From positions 1 through 18,424 of the forward strand of contig JAKABA010000039.1 in assembly GCA_021802115.1 (NCBI GenBank): a DNA stretch of 18,424 nucleotides. Reading direction: 5' to 3'. Numbering within the stretch: position 1 is the stretch's first letter; every line of letters begins with the position of its first letter. This document shows positions 7,248-18,302 of this stretch, piece by piece. Made by a program: the position numbers and the translations under genes. The stretch is from a bacterium. GTDB lineage: Bacteria > Chloroflexota > Dormibacteria > UBA8260 > Bog-877. The notes under the pieces are model-generated. The model saw only the letters and a program-made list of their open reading frames with translations. It was not told where the DNA came from and ran no database searches.

Positions 7248-8156
7248 ATGAACCAGCACCACATCCGTGGGCCCATGGGCGGCTGGGCCCCCCCGCACCC
7301 CGGGGGCAGGGGAGCTGCGGTGGCCATCCTGGCGGTGGCGGCATCCCTGATCGTGGTCGGCTGCTCGACCATCACCAGCCCGGAAAGGGGTGCCGCCGCA
7401 ACAGTCGCCCCCTCAGCCGCTCACTCCCCAACCGCGACTCCGCGAGCCACGCCTTCGTTGGCGCCCCGGCCCTGGCCGGCGCCCATCCAGGCGGCGATGT
7501 CCGTCATCGCGGCGGAGACCACGGTTCCGCTGGAGGCCCCCCGTGACCTGCCCCTGGCGGAGACCACTCCCAACTCAGTCACCACCTCGGCGGGGGCTGA
7601 TCGCTACCAGGTGACGCTGTACCACTGTCCCAGGCCACTGCCGGCCAACGCTGCGGGAGTGGGGAACGGAAGCTGTGGCGCCATGGCCAACCTCTACGGC
7701 GGGTTCGGCGGCAGCTCGCTTCCCAGTGCGGCCGCGGCCGCCCACTATGTTCTGGAGCGGACCCCCCAACCACCTCCGGGCTGCGTCAAACAGACCCGGG
7801 TCCAGCTCCAGAGTGGATTGGACGCGACCCTCTTCTCGGTTCCGGCAAGCGGCCGGATCTGCCTCGTCGCCTGGCACGAGGGCGACTGGACCATGACCGT
7901 GGATGGGGACCCGGGAGGTGGCGTCCAGAGCGGCAGCTCCGCGGGCTGGATGGGGGTCGCCAAGGCGGTGGTGAGCTACCTGAACCGGTACCTGCTGCCA
8001 CCGACCGAAGGCTCGTTCGTGTGCGACCTCGCCCCGGATGGCCTGCACACCTCACTCACCTGGGCGGTGGGCAGCACCGTCTACACCGTAGAGGTGACAC
8101 ACGGGGCGGTGCCGGCCGCCGAGATGGCCGTGAGCATGAGCTCCCTCCCATCCTGA
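7248..8156 (+). CDS. Putative secreted lipoprotein of unknown function
   Basis: The 302-residue product has an N-terminal region of 21 residues, a hydrophobic segment (about 22-38) and a lipobox LIVVGC with C39 as the expected lipidated cysteine. A low-complexity Ala/Pro/Thr/Ser linker (about 45-80) suits a surface tether. The globular part (about 82-302) has cysteines at 127, 143, 179, 205 and 259, some of which could form disulfides outside the membrane. I recognise no family and assign no function. ATG 7248 gives a normal signal peptide; ATG 7275 would also work. The gene is divergent from meaB, and nothing in it suggests a role in acyl-CoA metabolism. Confidence 0.75.
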   Translation: MNQHHIRGPMGGWAPPHPGGRGAAVAILAVAASLIVVGCSTITSPERGAAATVAPSAAHSPTATPRATPSLAPRPWPAPIQAAMSVIAAETTVPLEAPRDLPLAETTPNSVTTSAGADRYQVTLYHCPRPLPANAAGVGNGSCGAMANLYGGFGGSSLPSAAAAAHYVLERTPQPPPGCVKQTRVQLQSGLDATLFSVPASGRICLVAWHEGDWTMTVDGDPGGGVQSGSSAGWMGVAKAVVSYLNRYLLPPTEGSFVCDLAPDGLHTSLTWAVGSTVYTVEVTHGAVPAAEMAVSMSSLPS

Positions 8157-8294
8157 GACCCAGGACTGGCCCTGCGGCCTTCCGCCGCGCCGAGGGCCGG
8201 GGCGGGCTGGCAACCGCAGGCCGGCCTGGCGGCAAGCCGGCGGCGCCACCAGCCGGGTGAGCGCGCGGCCCGAAGCTCGCCTGCGCATGCAACC

Positions 8295-8308
8295 CCGCGA
8301 TATCGCGG
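8295..8308. repeat. 14-bp perfect palindrome in a convergent gap
   Basis: CCGCGATATCGCGG reads identically on both strands. It lies in the 278-base gap between the 3' ends of the lipoprotein gene (+) and an acyl-CoA dehydrogenase gene (-). As RNA it would have almost no loop, so a protein-binding site or chance is likelier than a terminator. The gap also holds CCTGCGG (8171-8177) and its complement CCGCAGG (8214-8220). Confidence 0.4.
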
Positions 8309-8434
8309 AGCTGGCAGGGCCGGTCCCATAGCCCGCACTCTCCTCCCGCATGGAACCCGCACCATCAGGAATCCGGCGCCAGGCCTGCGACCAAGTCGTC
8401 CTCTGGGCAAGAGTCGGATCCGCCCTGGGCCGGC

Positions 8435-9574
<1,140 letters not shown>

Positions 9575-9847
9575 CCTCGTCCCTCCAGGCGGCTCCTGTG
9601 TGGGGTGATTCTATGGCCGGGCGCCAGCATGCCGGAGCGGCCGATCGCGGCTCCGCCGCCTGGCCGGCCGGTCGTCGACACCGGGCGGCCCCGCAGCGAT
9701 GGCTGCCAAGGACAGCGGTGGCTCATGCCCCGGGTCGCTCGGGCCCGCAGCAGGGCCGCTGGCCCAGATCCGAGTCATGGTCGAGAAAAGCCGGCCCGGT
9801 GGCGGGGGACCCTGAAGATCAGCGGGGCCCTGGCTCGCGGCCCGGCC
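9575..9847. other. Spacer between thiolase and acyl-CoA dehydrogenase
   Basis: This 273-base gap in an otherwise tight minus-strand gene series shows no credible gene. It contains the -10-like element for the downstream dehydrogenase. The thiolase stop region reads GGCC-TGA-GGCC on the minus strand, a small palindrome that is not a convincing terminator. Confidence 0.35.
9608..9613 (-). promoter_or_regulatory. Candidate -10 (TAGAAT) upstream of the acyl-CoA dehydrogenase
   Basis: On the minus strand TAGAAT matches TATAAT at five of six positions and lies about 34 bases upstream of ATG 9574. It would give a leader of roughly 27 bases that contains the ribosome site. There is no clear -35 at normal spacing. 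Confidence 0.4.
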
Positions 9848-11047
9848 TCAGGCCACCTCCACCAGGGTCGCCTCCCCCTGAGCGAGCCCCGAGCAGATGG
9901 TGGCGCCACCGACCCCGCCGCCGCGCCGCCGCAGCTCCAGGATCAGGCCGCCCAGGATGCGGGCCCCCGAGGCTCCGATGGGGTGCCCGACCGCAATCGC
10001 TCCGCCATTGGGGTTGACCCGGTCCAGGTCCACCTCGAGCATGCGTGAGCTGGTGATCACGACCGAGGCGAACGCTTCGTTGATCTCCAAAATCCGGAGA
10101 TCCTGCGTGGTGAGCCCGCCCTGCTGGCGGTCCAGCGCCTGCTGCAGCGCCAGGGCGGGCACCGTGGCCAGGTAGGGGTGGTCGGCGGCCGACTCGCCGT
10201 AGCCCAGCCATGTCGCCAGCGGCTCCGCCCCGAGCTGCCGAGCGCGGCGCCGACTCGCCACCACCACGATCGCCGCCCCGTCGTTGATCCCCGGGGCATT
10301 GCCCGCGGTCACCGAACCATCGGGCCCGCCGAAGACCGGCTTGAGCGCCTGGAGCTTCTCCAGGGAGGTGTCGGGACGGGGCTGCTCGTCGCGGTCGACG
10401 ATGGCGGGCTGGGGCCGGCCGGGAACCTCCACCGCAACCAGCTCCTCGGCGATCCAGCCCTCCTGTCGCGCCCTCTCATAGCGCTGCTGAGAGAGGAGCG
10501 CGAACTCATCCTGCTCCTGGCGACTCACCTTCAACTCCGCCGCCACCTCACTCCCGTGCTCGCCCATGTGCACCTCGTCCACCGGGCAGGTGAGACCGTC
10601 GGAGATCATGGAGTCGTACATGGTGAGGTTGCCCATGGCGACCCCCTGGCGGGTCCCCCGCAGCAGCATGGGAGCCTGGGACATCGACTCCATACCGCCC
10701 GCGACCACCAACTCAGCGTCCCCGGCCCGGATCATGAGCGCGGCCAGGTTGACCGCCTTCAGGGAGGAGGCGCACACCTTGTTGACCGAGAGCGACGGCA
10801 CGGTGGAGGGGATGCCCGCCCGCAGCGCCGCCTGACGGGCGGGAACCTGGCCCATGCCGGCGGTGATTACGGTGCCCAGGATGCACTGCTCCACCTCTTC
10901 CGGGCCGATCCCGGCCCGCTCCAGGGCTGCCCTGATGGCGACGGCCCCGAGTTCGACCGCCGGCAGCGGGCTCAGGCCGCCGCGCAGCCGTCCGAACGGG
11001 GTCCTGGCGTAGGAGAGTATGACCGGGTCGAGATCACTCATGGCCAT
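9848..11047 (-). CDS. Acetyl-CoA C-acyltransferase (thiolase)
   Basis: The 399-residue thiolase catalyses CoA-dependent cleavage of 3-ketoacyl-CoA or condensation of two acetyl-CoA. The nucleophile is Cys92 in NKVCASSLKA. Also present are GGMESMSQAP, the INEAFA loop (322-327), His355 in GHPIGASGAR and the second catalytic Cys385 in ICSGLAQGE. Length and order are standard for the biosynthetic/degradative tetrameric class. ATG 11047 is used; ATG 11041 two codons later is equally possible. It follows the second acyl-CoA dehydrogenase gene by 27 bases and is the last tightly linked gene of the sucCD operon. Acetoacetyl-CoA versus longer 3-ketoacyl substrates cannot be decided. Confidence 0.93.
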   Translation of the reverse strand: MAMSDLDPVILSYARTPFGRLRGGLSPLPAVELGAVAIRAALERAGIGPEEVEQCILGTVITAGMGQVPARQAALRAGIPSTVPSLSVNKVCASSLKAVNLAALMIRAGDAELVVAGGMESMSQAPMLLRGTRQGVAMGNLTMYDSMISDGLTCPVDEVHMGEHGSEVAAELKVSRQEQDEFALLSQQRYERARQEGWIAEELVAVEVPGRPQPAIVDRDEQPRPDTSLEKLQALKPVFGGPDGSVTAGNAPGINDGAAIVVVASRRRARQLGAEPLATWLGYGESAADHPYLATVPALALQQALDRQQGGLTTQDLRILEINEAFASVVITSSRMLEVDLDRVNPNGGAIAVGHPIGASGARILGGLILELRRRGGGVGGATICSGLAQGEATLVEVA

Positions 11048-11074
11048 ATGGTACGCCCGCCTGTGGAGCCGATC

Positions 11075-12271
11075 TCAGGCGCCGGGAGCCGGATCCAGCA
11101 GCCTGGTGACCGAGCCGGAGAACCCCAGCAGGTGCGATGCGATCACCAGGCGCTGCACCTCCGAGGTGCCCTCCCCGATCTCGTTCACCTTGACGTCGCG
11201 GTAGTAGCGGGCGACCGGAAGATCCTCCATGAAGCCGGCTCCCCCGTGGATCTGAACCGCCTGGTTGGCGCACCAGGTGGCGGTCTCGGAAGCCTGCAGC
11301 TTGGCCATGGCGGCGAACTTCCCGGCCGGCCGTCCCTGGTCGATCAGGGTGCCGGCGCGCCAGACCATCAGCCGCGCCAGCTCGATCTGGGTCGCCATGT
11401 CGGCCAGCTTCATCTGCGTCGCCTGAAAGCGGCTGAGCGGCCTCCCGAACTGGCGGCGCTGTTGGGAGTAGCCCAGGCATGCGTCCAGGCAGGCCTGGGC
11501 CACGCCGACCGAGAGCGCGGCGATCGCCACCCGGCCCGCCTCCAGGATCATCAGGAACTGGCTGAAGCCGCCCCCCTCGCGGCCCAGCAGGTTCCCCTGG
11601 GGGACCCGACAGGAGCTGAAGCTGAGCTCCCTGGTGTCGCTGGCGTGCCAGCCCAGCTTGCGATAGGGGGGAGCCTGGGAATAGCCGGGCGTGCCCCGCT
11701 CCACCATGATCGCGCTGATCTGGTTGCGGTCACCGGAGCGGCCCGTGACCGCGGTGATGGTGACCCCGCGGCTGATGTCAGTCCCCGCGTTGGTGATGAA
11801 GCACTTGGTGCCATCGATCACTAAGTCCGAGCCATCGCGCACCGCCCTGGTCCTGGTCCCGCCGGCGTCCGAGCCCGCCTCCGGCTCGGTGAGCCCGAAG
11901 GCCCAGAGGGCTCGACCCGCCAGCAGGTCGGGCAGATATCGCTCCTGCTGCTCCGGGGTCCCGAAGGCGACGATCGGAGCGATGCCCAAGGAGACGGCCG
12001 CCTCCAGGGTGATCCCCAGGGAGGCATCGGCCCGGGAGACCTCCTCGAGCGCCAGCAGGTAGCTGACGAAGTCCGCACCCGCGCCGCCGATGGGCTCGGG
12101 GTAGGGCAGCCCGAACAGGCCCAGCTCTCCCATCTGGGCGACGATGGGGTAGGGAAAGCGCTCCTCCCGGTCATACAGCGCCGCCTGCGGCGCCACCACC
12201 TGGTCGGCGAACTCGCGGGCGGTCTGGCGGATGGCCTCCTGCTCCGGGGTGAGCTCGAAGCTCAGCGCCAC
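11075..12271 (-). CDS. Acyl-CoA dehydrogenase (second paralogue)
   Basis: The 398-residue acyl-CoA dehydrogenase has [14 protein letters not shown] (125-138), FITNAG (158-163), [14 protein letters not shown] (270-283) and [19 protein letters not shown]. The catalytic Glu367 lies in [15 protein letters not shown]. It is clearly diverged from the dehydrogenase at 8435-9574, so the two probably act on different chains. The start is GTG 12271, five bases after the sucD stop, with only a weak ribosome site, which suggests translational coupling to sucD. The family uses FAD and ETF and feeds beta-oxidation or branched-chain amino-acid breakdown. The C-terminus carries a short extension after the usual LLG end. 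Confidence 0.92.
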   Translation of the reverse strand: MALSFELTPEQEAIRQTAREFADQVVAPQAALYDREERFPYPIVAQMGELGLFGLPYPEPIGGAGADFVSYLLALEEVSRADASLGITLEAAVSLGIAPIVAFGTPEQQERYLPDLLAGRALWAFGLTEPEAGSDAGGTRTRAVRDGSDLVIDGTKCFITNAGTDISRGVTITAVTGRSGDRNQISAIMVERGTPGYSQAPPYRKLGWHASDTRELSFSSCRVPQGNLLGREGGGFSQFLMILEAGRVAIAALSVGVAQACLDACLGYSQQRRQFGRPLSRFQATQMKLADMATQIELARLMVWRAGTLIDQGRPAGKFAAMAKLQASETATWCANQAVQIHGGAGFMEDLPVARYYRDVKVNEIGEGTSEVQRLVIASHLLGFSGSVTRLLDPAPGA

Positions 12272-12276
12272 CGCGG

Positions 12277-13164
12277 TCAGACCGCGGCCGGCCGGGGCAG
12301 CCGCTGCTTGGCCAGCTCCACTATCTGCTCGATGGTGTCGGCCACCCGGACCCCGGCCGCTTCCAGCGCCTCCACCTTGGACGTGGCGGAGCCGGTGTTG
12401 CCGCTGATGATCGCCCCCGCGTGCCCCATCCGCTTGCCGGGCGGAGCGGTGCGGCCGGAGATGAATCCGATCACCGGCTTGGGGTACCCGCGCCCGATGA
12501 GCTCGGCCGCGCGCTCCTCATCAGCCCCCCCGATCTCACCTGCCATCACCACCAGCTCGGTCTCGGGGTCGGCGGCGAAGAGCTCCAGCACGTCCGAGAA
12601 GCTGAGGCCGAGGACGGGGTCTCCCCCGATCCCGACCGCGGTCGACTGACCGTATCCGGACCTGCCGAGCGCCTGCATGATCTCGTAGGTCAGAGTCCCG
12701 GACCGGGACACGATCCCGACCGGGCCCGCGTGGCCGTTCTGATTGGGGATGATCCCCACCTTGGCGCGCTCCCCGGGCGACATCAGCCCCGGGCAGTTGG
12801 GGCCGACAAGCCTGGTGCCGCGCGCAGCGATGAAGGCGCGGGCCCGCACCATGTCGTGGACCGGGATCAGCTCGGTGATGCAGACGACCAGGTGCACCCC
12901 TGCGGCCGACGCCTCCATGATCGCGTCGGCCGCGAACGGCGGGGGCACGAAGACGGCCGCCACATCGGCGGAGGTCTCCTCCACCGCCTCCCGCACGGTG
13001 TCAAAGACCGGCAGCCCCAGGTGCTGGGTGCCGCCCTTGCCGGGGGACACCCCGGCCACGACCGTGGTGCCGAACTCCAGCATCTGCTCGGTGTGGAAGG
13101 TCCCCTCGCTCCCGGTCATGCCCTGCACCAGGACCCTGGACTCACGGTTGAGCAGGATGCTCAT
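12277..13164 (-). CDS. sucD: Succinyl-CoA synthetase alpha subunit
   Basis: The 295-residue CoA-binding subunit of succinate-CoA ligase interconverts succinyl-CoA + NDP + Pi and succinate + NTP. It begins with the CoA-binding fold ([16 protein letters not shown], 10-25), has [12 protein letters not shown] (121-132), and carries the phosphorylated His248 in [10 protein letters not shown]. The length is usual. It starts at ATG 13164 within the sucC stop (ATGA overlap), the standard coupled sucC-sucD arrangement. Together with the downstream dehydrogenase and thiolase genes it forms one transcription unit, so succinyl-CoA cleavage appears tied to acyl-CoA catabolism here. Confidence 0.96.
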   Translation of the reverse strand: MSILLNRESRVLVQGMTGSEGTFHTEQMLEFGTTVVAGVSPGKGGTQHLGLPVFDTVREAVEETSADVAAVFVPPPFAADAIMEASAAGVHLVVCITELIPVHDMVRARAFIAARGTRLVGPNCPGLMSPGERAKVGIIPNQNGHAGPVGIVSRSGTLTYEIMQALGRSGYGQSTAVGIGGDPVLGLSFSDVLELFAADPETELVVMAGEIGGADEERAAELIGRGYPKPVIGFISGRTAPPGKRMGHAGAIISGNTGSATSKVEALEAAGVRVADTIEQIVELAKQRLPRPAAV

Positions 13165-14351
13165 CTCTTGCCTCCCTCAGCCGCCACCAACTTCACTATC
13201 TTGTCGGCCGCCTCGGGCGCCGAGACCGCCGGGACTATCCCCGCCCGCTCCAGGATGGCCCGCCCCTCCTCCTCCCTGGTGCCGGTCATCCGGACCACCA
13301 GCGGCACCCGGATCCCCAACTGGTCACGGGCGGCGATCACGCCGTTGGCGACCTCATCACCCCGGGTGATGCCCCCGAAGATGTTCACGAAGATCCCCTT
13401 CACCTCGGGGTCCAGCAGCACCATCTCCAGAGCCTGGCGGACGACCTCCGCCTTGGCCCCTCCGCCTATGTCCAGGAAGTTGGCGGGCGCTCCCCCGTGC
13501 TGCTTGACCAGGTCCAGGGTGTTCATCACCAGCCCGGCGCCGTTCCCGATCACCCCCACATCGCCCCCCAGGTGCACGTATGTGAGCCCGCGCCGCTTGG
13601 CCTCCACCTCCAGGGGATCGTCGCCGCTGGAGGCGGCGTCCCGGTCATCGCCCAGCTCCCTCACCAGGTCGTGGTGGCGGAACTCCGCATTCTGGTCGAT
13701 CTCGATCTTGCCGTCGCCGGCGATGAGACGCTGCTGTTGAGTGATCACCAGGGGGTTTATCTCGCACAGGGTGGCGTCGAGCCGCTGGCAGAGCGAGTAC
13801 AGGCTCTGCACCAGGGGCACCAGCTGGGTGAGCAGCCTGCCCTTGGGCAATGTCCCCTCGCCCTGGACCGCCGCCAGGGCGTCGAGAGCGAGACGGCGGA
13901 TCTCAAACGGGTGGGGCCCGCTGAAGGGGTCGGGCCAGAGCTTGGCGATCTTCTCCGGCGCTGTCTCCGCGACCTCCTCGATCTCCATCCCCCCGGCGAA
14001 GGAGAGCATCACGACCAGGCTGCGGCGATCCCGGTCCAGGGCGACCCCCAGGTACAGCTCCCGAGCGATGTCAAGGGCCTCCTCGCAGAGGACCGCCGGC
14101 ACCGTGAAGCCCCGGATCTCCGTGCCCAGGATCTGCTCGGCGGCGCGGCGCGCCTCAGCCTCGTCTCCGGCCAGCTTGACCCCGCCCGCCTTGCCCCGGC
14201 CGCCGATCGGAACCTGAGCCTTGATCACGATCCGCCCCAGCTCTCGAGCCGCCTGGGCGGCCTGGTCTGGGTCACGGGCCAGCCGGCCCATCGGGCACTC
14301 GATGCCAACCTGGCGGAATTGGGCCTTGGCCTGGTGTTCTAAAAGCCTCAC
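13161..14351 (-). CDS. sucC: Succinyl-CoA synthetase beta subunit
   Basis: The 396-residue ATP-grasp subunit has the nucleotide-binding [10 protein letters not shown] (50-59), [33 protein letters not shown] and [15 protein letters not shown]. These are the family landmarks in order, and length is normal. GTG 14351 is chosen because AGGAGGG at 14356-14362 sits four bases upstream and the product then begins with the usual [13 protein letters not shown] 14456 would add a 35-residue non-homologous leader. It is the first gene of the operon sucC-sucD-acyl-CoA dehydrogenase-thiolase. Nucleotide preference (ATP or GTP) was not determined. Confidence 0.96.
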   Translation of the reverse strand: MRLLEHQAKAQFRQVGIECPMGRLARDPDQAAQAARELGRIVIKAQVPIGGRGKAGGVKLAGDEAEARRAAEQILGTEIRGFTVPAVLCEEALDIARELYLGVALDRDRRSLVVMLSFAGGMEIEEVAETAPEKIAKLWPDPFSGPHPFEIRRLALDALAAVQGEGTLPKGRLLTQLVPLVQSLYSLCQRLDATLCEINPLVITQQQRLIAGDGKIEIDQNAEFRHHDLVRELGDDRDAASSGDDPLEVEAKRRGLTYVHLGGDVGVIGNGAGLVMNTLDLVKQHGGAPANFLDIGGGAKAEVVRQALEMVLLDPEVKGIFVNIFGGITRGDEVANGVIAARDQLGIRVPLVVRMTGTREEEGRAILERAGIVPAVSAPEAADKIVKLVAAEGGKR

Positions 14352-14355
14352 GCAA

Positions 14356-14362
14356 CCCTCCT
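14356..14362 (-). promoter_or_regulatory. Ribosome binding site of sucC
   Basis: AGGAGGG on the minus strand is four bases from GTG 14351. It is among the strongest ribosome sites in the window and fixes the non-ATG start. Confidence 0.8.
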
Positions 14363-14399
14363 GAGCGATTCCGGTCGAACCGGGACGTACTGCAGACTT

Positions 14400-14405
14400 A
14401 GTGTA
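14400..14405 (-). promoter_or_regulatory. Candidate -10 (TACACT) for the sucCD operon
   Basis: On the minus strand TACACT lies about 49 bases upstream of the sucC start, inside the 227-base divergent region shared with the galactokinase gene. The match is moderate and no -35 is obvious. Confidence 0.28.
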
Positions 14406-14578
14406 GGAGCACGTCCGCCCCCAGCCGACAGTCCTCCAGGCCCGCTGTGGGCGCATGGGATCGTCCGCGACACCCTGCCGCGTTGTGAGCGCGACGGGTG
14501 GCCCGGGCGGCGCCGCGGTTGAGCCAGGCGGCGGCGGTGAGGGCGGGCGGCTGGAGTCGCGCCAGGAGGACCGACGGG

Positions 14579-15733
14579 ATGAGCCACACCGAGGAGTGGA
14601 TCACCGGCGACCTGGTGGCCCAATTCACCGACTGGTCGGGCGGCCCGCCGGAGGGGGTCTGGTCGGCTCCCGGCAGGGTGACCCTGCTCGGAGAGTACCT
14701 GGACCTCTGCGGTGGGGTGGTCCTGCCCACGACCGTCGACCTGCGCGCCCGGGTCGCCCTGCGCCGCCGCCCGGACCGGTTGCTCCGGGTCCGCTCCCGG
14801 CAGAAGCGCGACGTCGTCCAGGTGGACGGCTCAGCGCTGGAGCCCGGGGTCGCATCCGGTTGGGCCGCCTACCTGCTGGGCGCCATCTGGGCGGTCCTGG
14901 AGCTCGGGGCCCCCAGGGAAGGGCTGGACCTGATGCTGGACAGCAGCGTGCCGGAGGGCGCCGGCGTCTCGTCGTCAGCCGCGGTCGAGTGCGCGCTGGT
15001 GGAGGCGCTCACCGCCATTTGGGAGATTGAGCTGTCGCCCTGGCAGAAGGCCGTGGTGGCCCGGCGAGCCGAGACCGACTTCGCGGGAGTCCCCTGCGGC
15101 CTGATGGACCAGGTGGCCGCGGTCTTCGGCCGGCCGGCGCGCGCCCTGCGCTACGACAGCAGCACCCAGACGGTGAGCGAGCTGCCGCTCGACCCCGGAG
15201 CGACCGGCGCCAAGCTCTTCCTCATCGACACCCGGACCAGGCGCCGGCTGGGCGCCTCCGAGTACCGGGACCGGCGCGCCGCCCTGGCGAGCGCCCAGCA
15301 GCAGCTCGGAGGCGCGCCGCTGGTGGGAGCCGTGGAGGCGGACCTCGAGCTGTTCGACGACCCGGCCACGAGGGCCCTGGTCCGCCACGCCATCACCGAG
15401 CAGCGCCGGGTGGACCAGGGGGAGGCGGCCCTGCGCGGCGGCGACCTGGAGGAGCTGGGCCGCCTCATGTCCAGCTCCCACACCTCGCTCCGTCAGGACC
15501 TCAGGGTCAGCGGCCCCGAGCTCGACCTGGCGGTGCAGGCGGCCTGCGCAGGAGGCGCCTACGGGGCCAAGCTGACCGGGGCCGGCTTCGCCGGGGCGGT
15601 GGTGGCGGTGGGGCCGAGCCAGGCCGAACCGGAGATCCAGAGGAGTGTCGCCGCAGCCTTCGCCGCCAGGGGTCTGCGGCCCGCCGCGGTGCGGGCGGTG
15701 GCGCCGGCCGCCGGCGCGCGCCGGGACCGGTAG
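14579..15733 (+). CDS. galK: Galactokinase-like GHMP sugar kinase
   Basis: The 384-residue GHMP kinase follows galactokinase order. APGRVTLLGEYLD (30-42) is the sugar-binding signature, VPEGAGVSSSAAVE (125-138) the ATP-binding loop, CGLMDQ (173-178) supplies catalytic Asp177, SEYRDRR is the galactose-side tyrosine region, and YGAKLTGAGFAGAVV is the C-terminal GHMP motif. R33 is kept, but the classical GRVNLIGEHTDY reads GRVTLLGEYLDL, so the sugar-contacting His is Tyr40. The role would be ATP-dependent 1-phosphorylation of galactose or a related sugar (Leloir pathway), though no galT or galE is nearby. ATG 14579 is set by AGGAGGA at 14564-14570. It is divergent from sucC and convergent with the carboxyltransferase gene. 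Confidence 0.85.
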   Translation: MSHTEEWITGDLVAQFTDWSGGPPEGVWSAPGRVTLLGEYLDLCGGVVLPTTVDLRARVALRRRPDRLLRVRSRQKRDVVQVDGSALEPGVASGWAAYLLGAIWAVLELGAPREGLDLMLDSSVPEGAGVSSSAAVECALVEALTAIWEIELSPWQKAVVARRAETDFAGVPCGLMDQVAAVFGRPARALRYDSSTQTVSELPLDPGATGAKLFLIDTRTRRRLGASEYRDRRAALASAQQQLGGAPLVGAVEADLELFDDPATRALVRHAITEQRRVDQGEAALRGGDLEELGRLMSSSHTSLRQDLRVSGPELDLAVQAACAGGAYGAKLTGAGFAGAVVAVGPSQAEPEIQRSVAAAFAARGLRPAAVRAVAPAAGARRDR

Positions 15734-15735
15734 CC

Positions 15736-15758
15736 CGGCGCCGTGGCGGCGGGCGCCG
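15736..15758. terminator. Putative bidirectional hairpin between convergent genes
   Basis: CGGCGCC (15736-15742) and GGCGCCG (15752-15758) form a 7-bp GC stem with a nine-base loop. The stem fills the 27-base gap between the galactokinase stop and the carboxyltransferase stop, so one structure could serve both directions. U-tracts are absent, as is common in very GC-rich genomes. Confidence 0.5.
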
Positions 15759-15760
15759 CC

Positions 15761-17401
<1,641 letters not shown>

Positions 17402-17421
17402 CGGACCGGCCAGGGGGCGGC

Positions 17422-18270
17422 TTGAGCCCTGTCCTGGGGGCGATCTGGCGCCGCTGCCAACCTCCCGCCCTGGAGCGTCCAGCCCAGCCGGGTTGGCACC
17501 TGCCGGAGTGGTCGGCCGAGTTCCTGGGCACCTTCCTGCTGGTTCTCGGTGGGCTGAGCGCGGTCTGCCTGGACTTCGGCCGGGGCTCTCCCATGCCCGG
17601 GCTCGTCCCCTCCGCCAGTCTCCGCCTGCTCATCACCGGCCTCCTGTTCGCGGGTTGCGGCAGCCTGATCGCGCTCACCCCCTTCGGGCGCCTCAGCGGG
17701 GCCCACGTCAACCCCTGCGTGACTTTGGCCTTCTGGGTTGGCGGTCACATCTCCCGGGCGGACCTGCTCGGTTACTGGGCGGGGCAGTTCTTGGGAGCCG
17801 TGGCGGGGGACCTGGTCCTGCGCCTGGTATGGGGCGGGGCGGCCGTCTCGGTGCAGGACGGCCTGACCGTCCCCCATCGGGGGGTGTCCGCCGCCCAGGC
17901 GATCGGGGTCGAGGCCCTGATGACGGGCATCCTGGTCCTGGCCATCTTCGGCTGCACCTCGTGGGCTCGAACGGCTCGCCTGACTCCCCTGGTGCTCTGG
18001 ATCGTGATCGCCCTGCTGGTCTGGCGCGGAGCGCCGTACACCGACTGCAGCCTGAACCCCGCCCGCAGCCTGGGCCCAGCCCTGGTCAGCGGCAGCTACC
18101 GCGCCCTGTGGATCTACTTCGTCGGGCCCCCGGTCGGCGCCGCCGTGGCCGCACTCGGGTACCTGCAGCTGGCCCGGGGCCGTCATCCCCTCACCGCCAA
18201 GCTCTACCACGACTTCCGGTTCCGCAGCGTGCTGGGAGAGGCACTGCCGAGGTGGCGGCGACAGCGGTGA
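17422..18270 (+). CDS. Aquaporin/glycerol facilitator-family channel (MIP)
   Basis: The 282-residue membrane channel has six predicted helices. The first half-helix motif is SGAHVNPCVTL, with NPC instead of NPA; the second is SLNPARSLGPAL with canonical NPA and the selectivity arginine. Counting from the asparagines against AqpZ, the helix-2 filter position (AqpZ Phe43) is Ala, the helix-5 position (AqpZ His174) is Val, and the loop position three before the second Asn is Cys. An Ala/Val/Cys/Arg filter is wider than AqpZ and unlike GlpF. TTG 17422 is the only reasonable start, preceded by AGGGGG; the membrane part begins near residue 28 (EWSAEFLGTFLLV). It is divergent from the carboxyltransferase gene with only 20-60 bases between starts. 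Confidence 0.88.
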   Translation: MSPVLGAIWRRCQPPALERPAQPGWHLPEWSAEFLGTFLLVLGGLSAVCLDFGRGSPMPGLVPSASLRLLITGLLFAGCGSLIALTPFGRLSGAHVNPCVTLAFWVGGHISRADLLGYWAGQFLGAVAGDLVLRLVWGGAAVSVQDGLTVPHRGVSAAQAIGVEALMTGILVLAIFGCTSWARTARLTPLVLWIVIALLVWRGAPYTDCSLNPARSLGPALVSGSYRALWIYFVGPPVGAAVAALGYLQLARGRHPLTAKLYHDFRFRSVLGEALPRWRRQR

Positions 18271-18279
18271 GGCAAATGA

Positions 18280-18302
18280 GACGGCGGTGGGCACCGCCTG
18301 TC
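18280..18302 (+). terminator. Hairpin downstream of the aquaporin gene
   Basis: GAC-GGCGGT, loop GGGC, ACCGCC-T-GTC: a 9-bp stem with one bulged T, starting nine bases after the aquaporin stop. There is no T-run, so it is a probable but not certain terminator. Confidence 0.5.

Noticed and set aside
10178..11824. Long plus-strand open frame across the thiolase and acyl-CoA dehydrogenase
   Set aside because: It is a shadow frame in GC-rich DNA; the minus strand carries full enzyme signatures.
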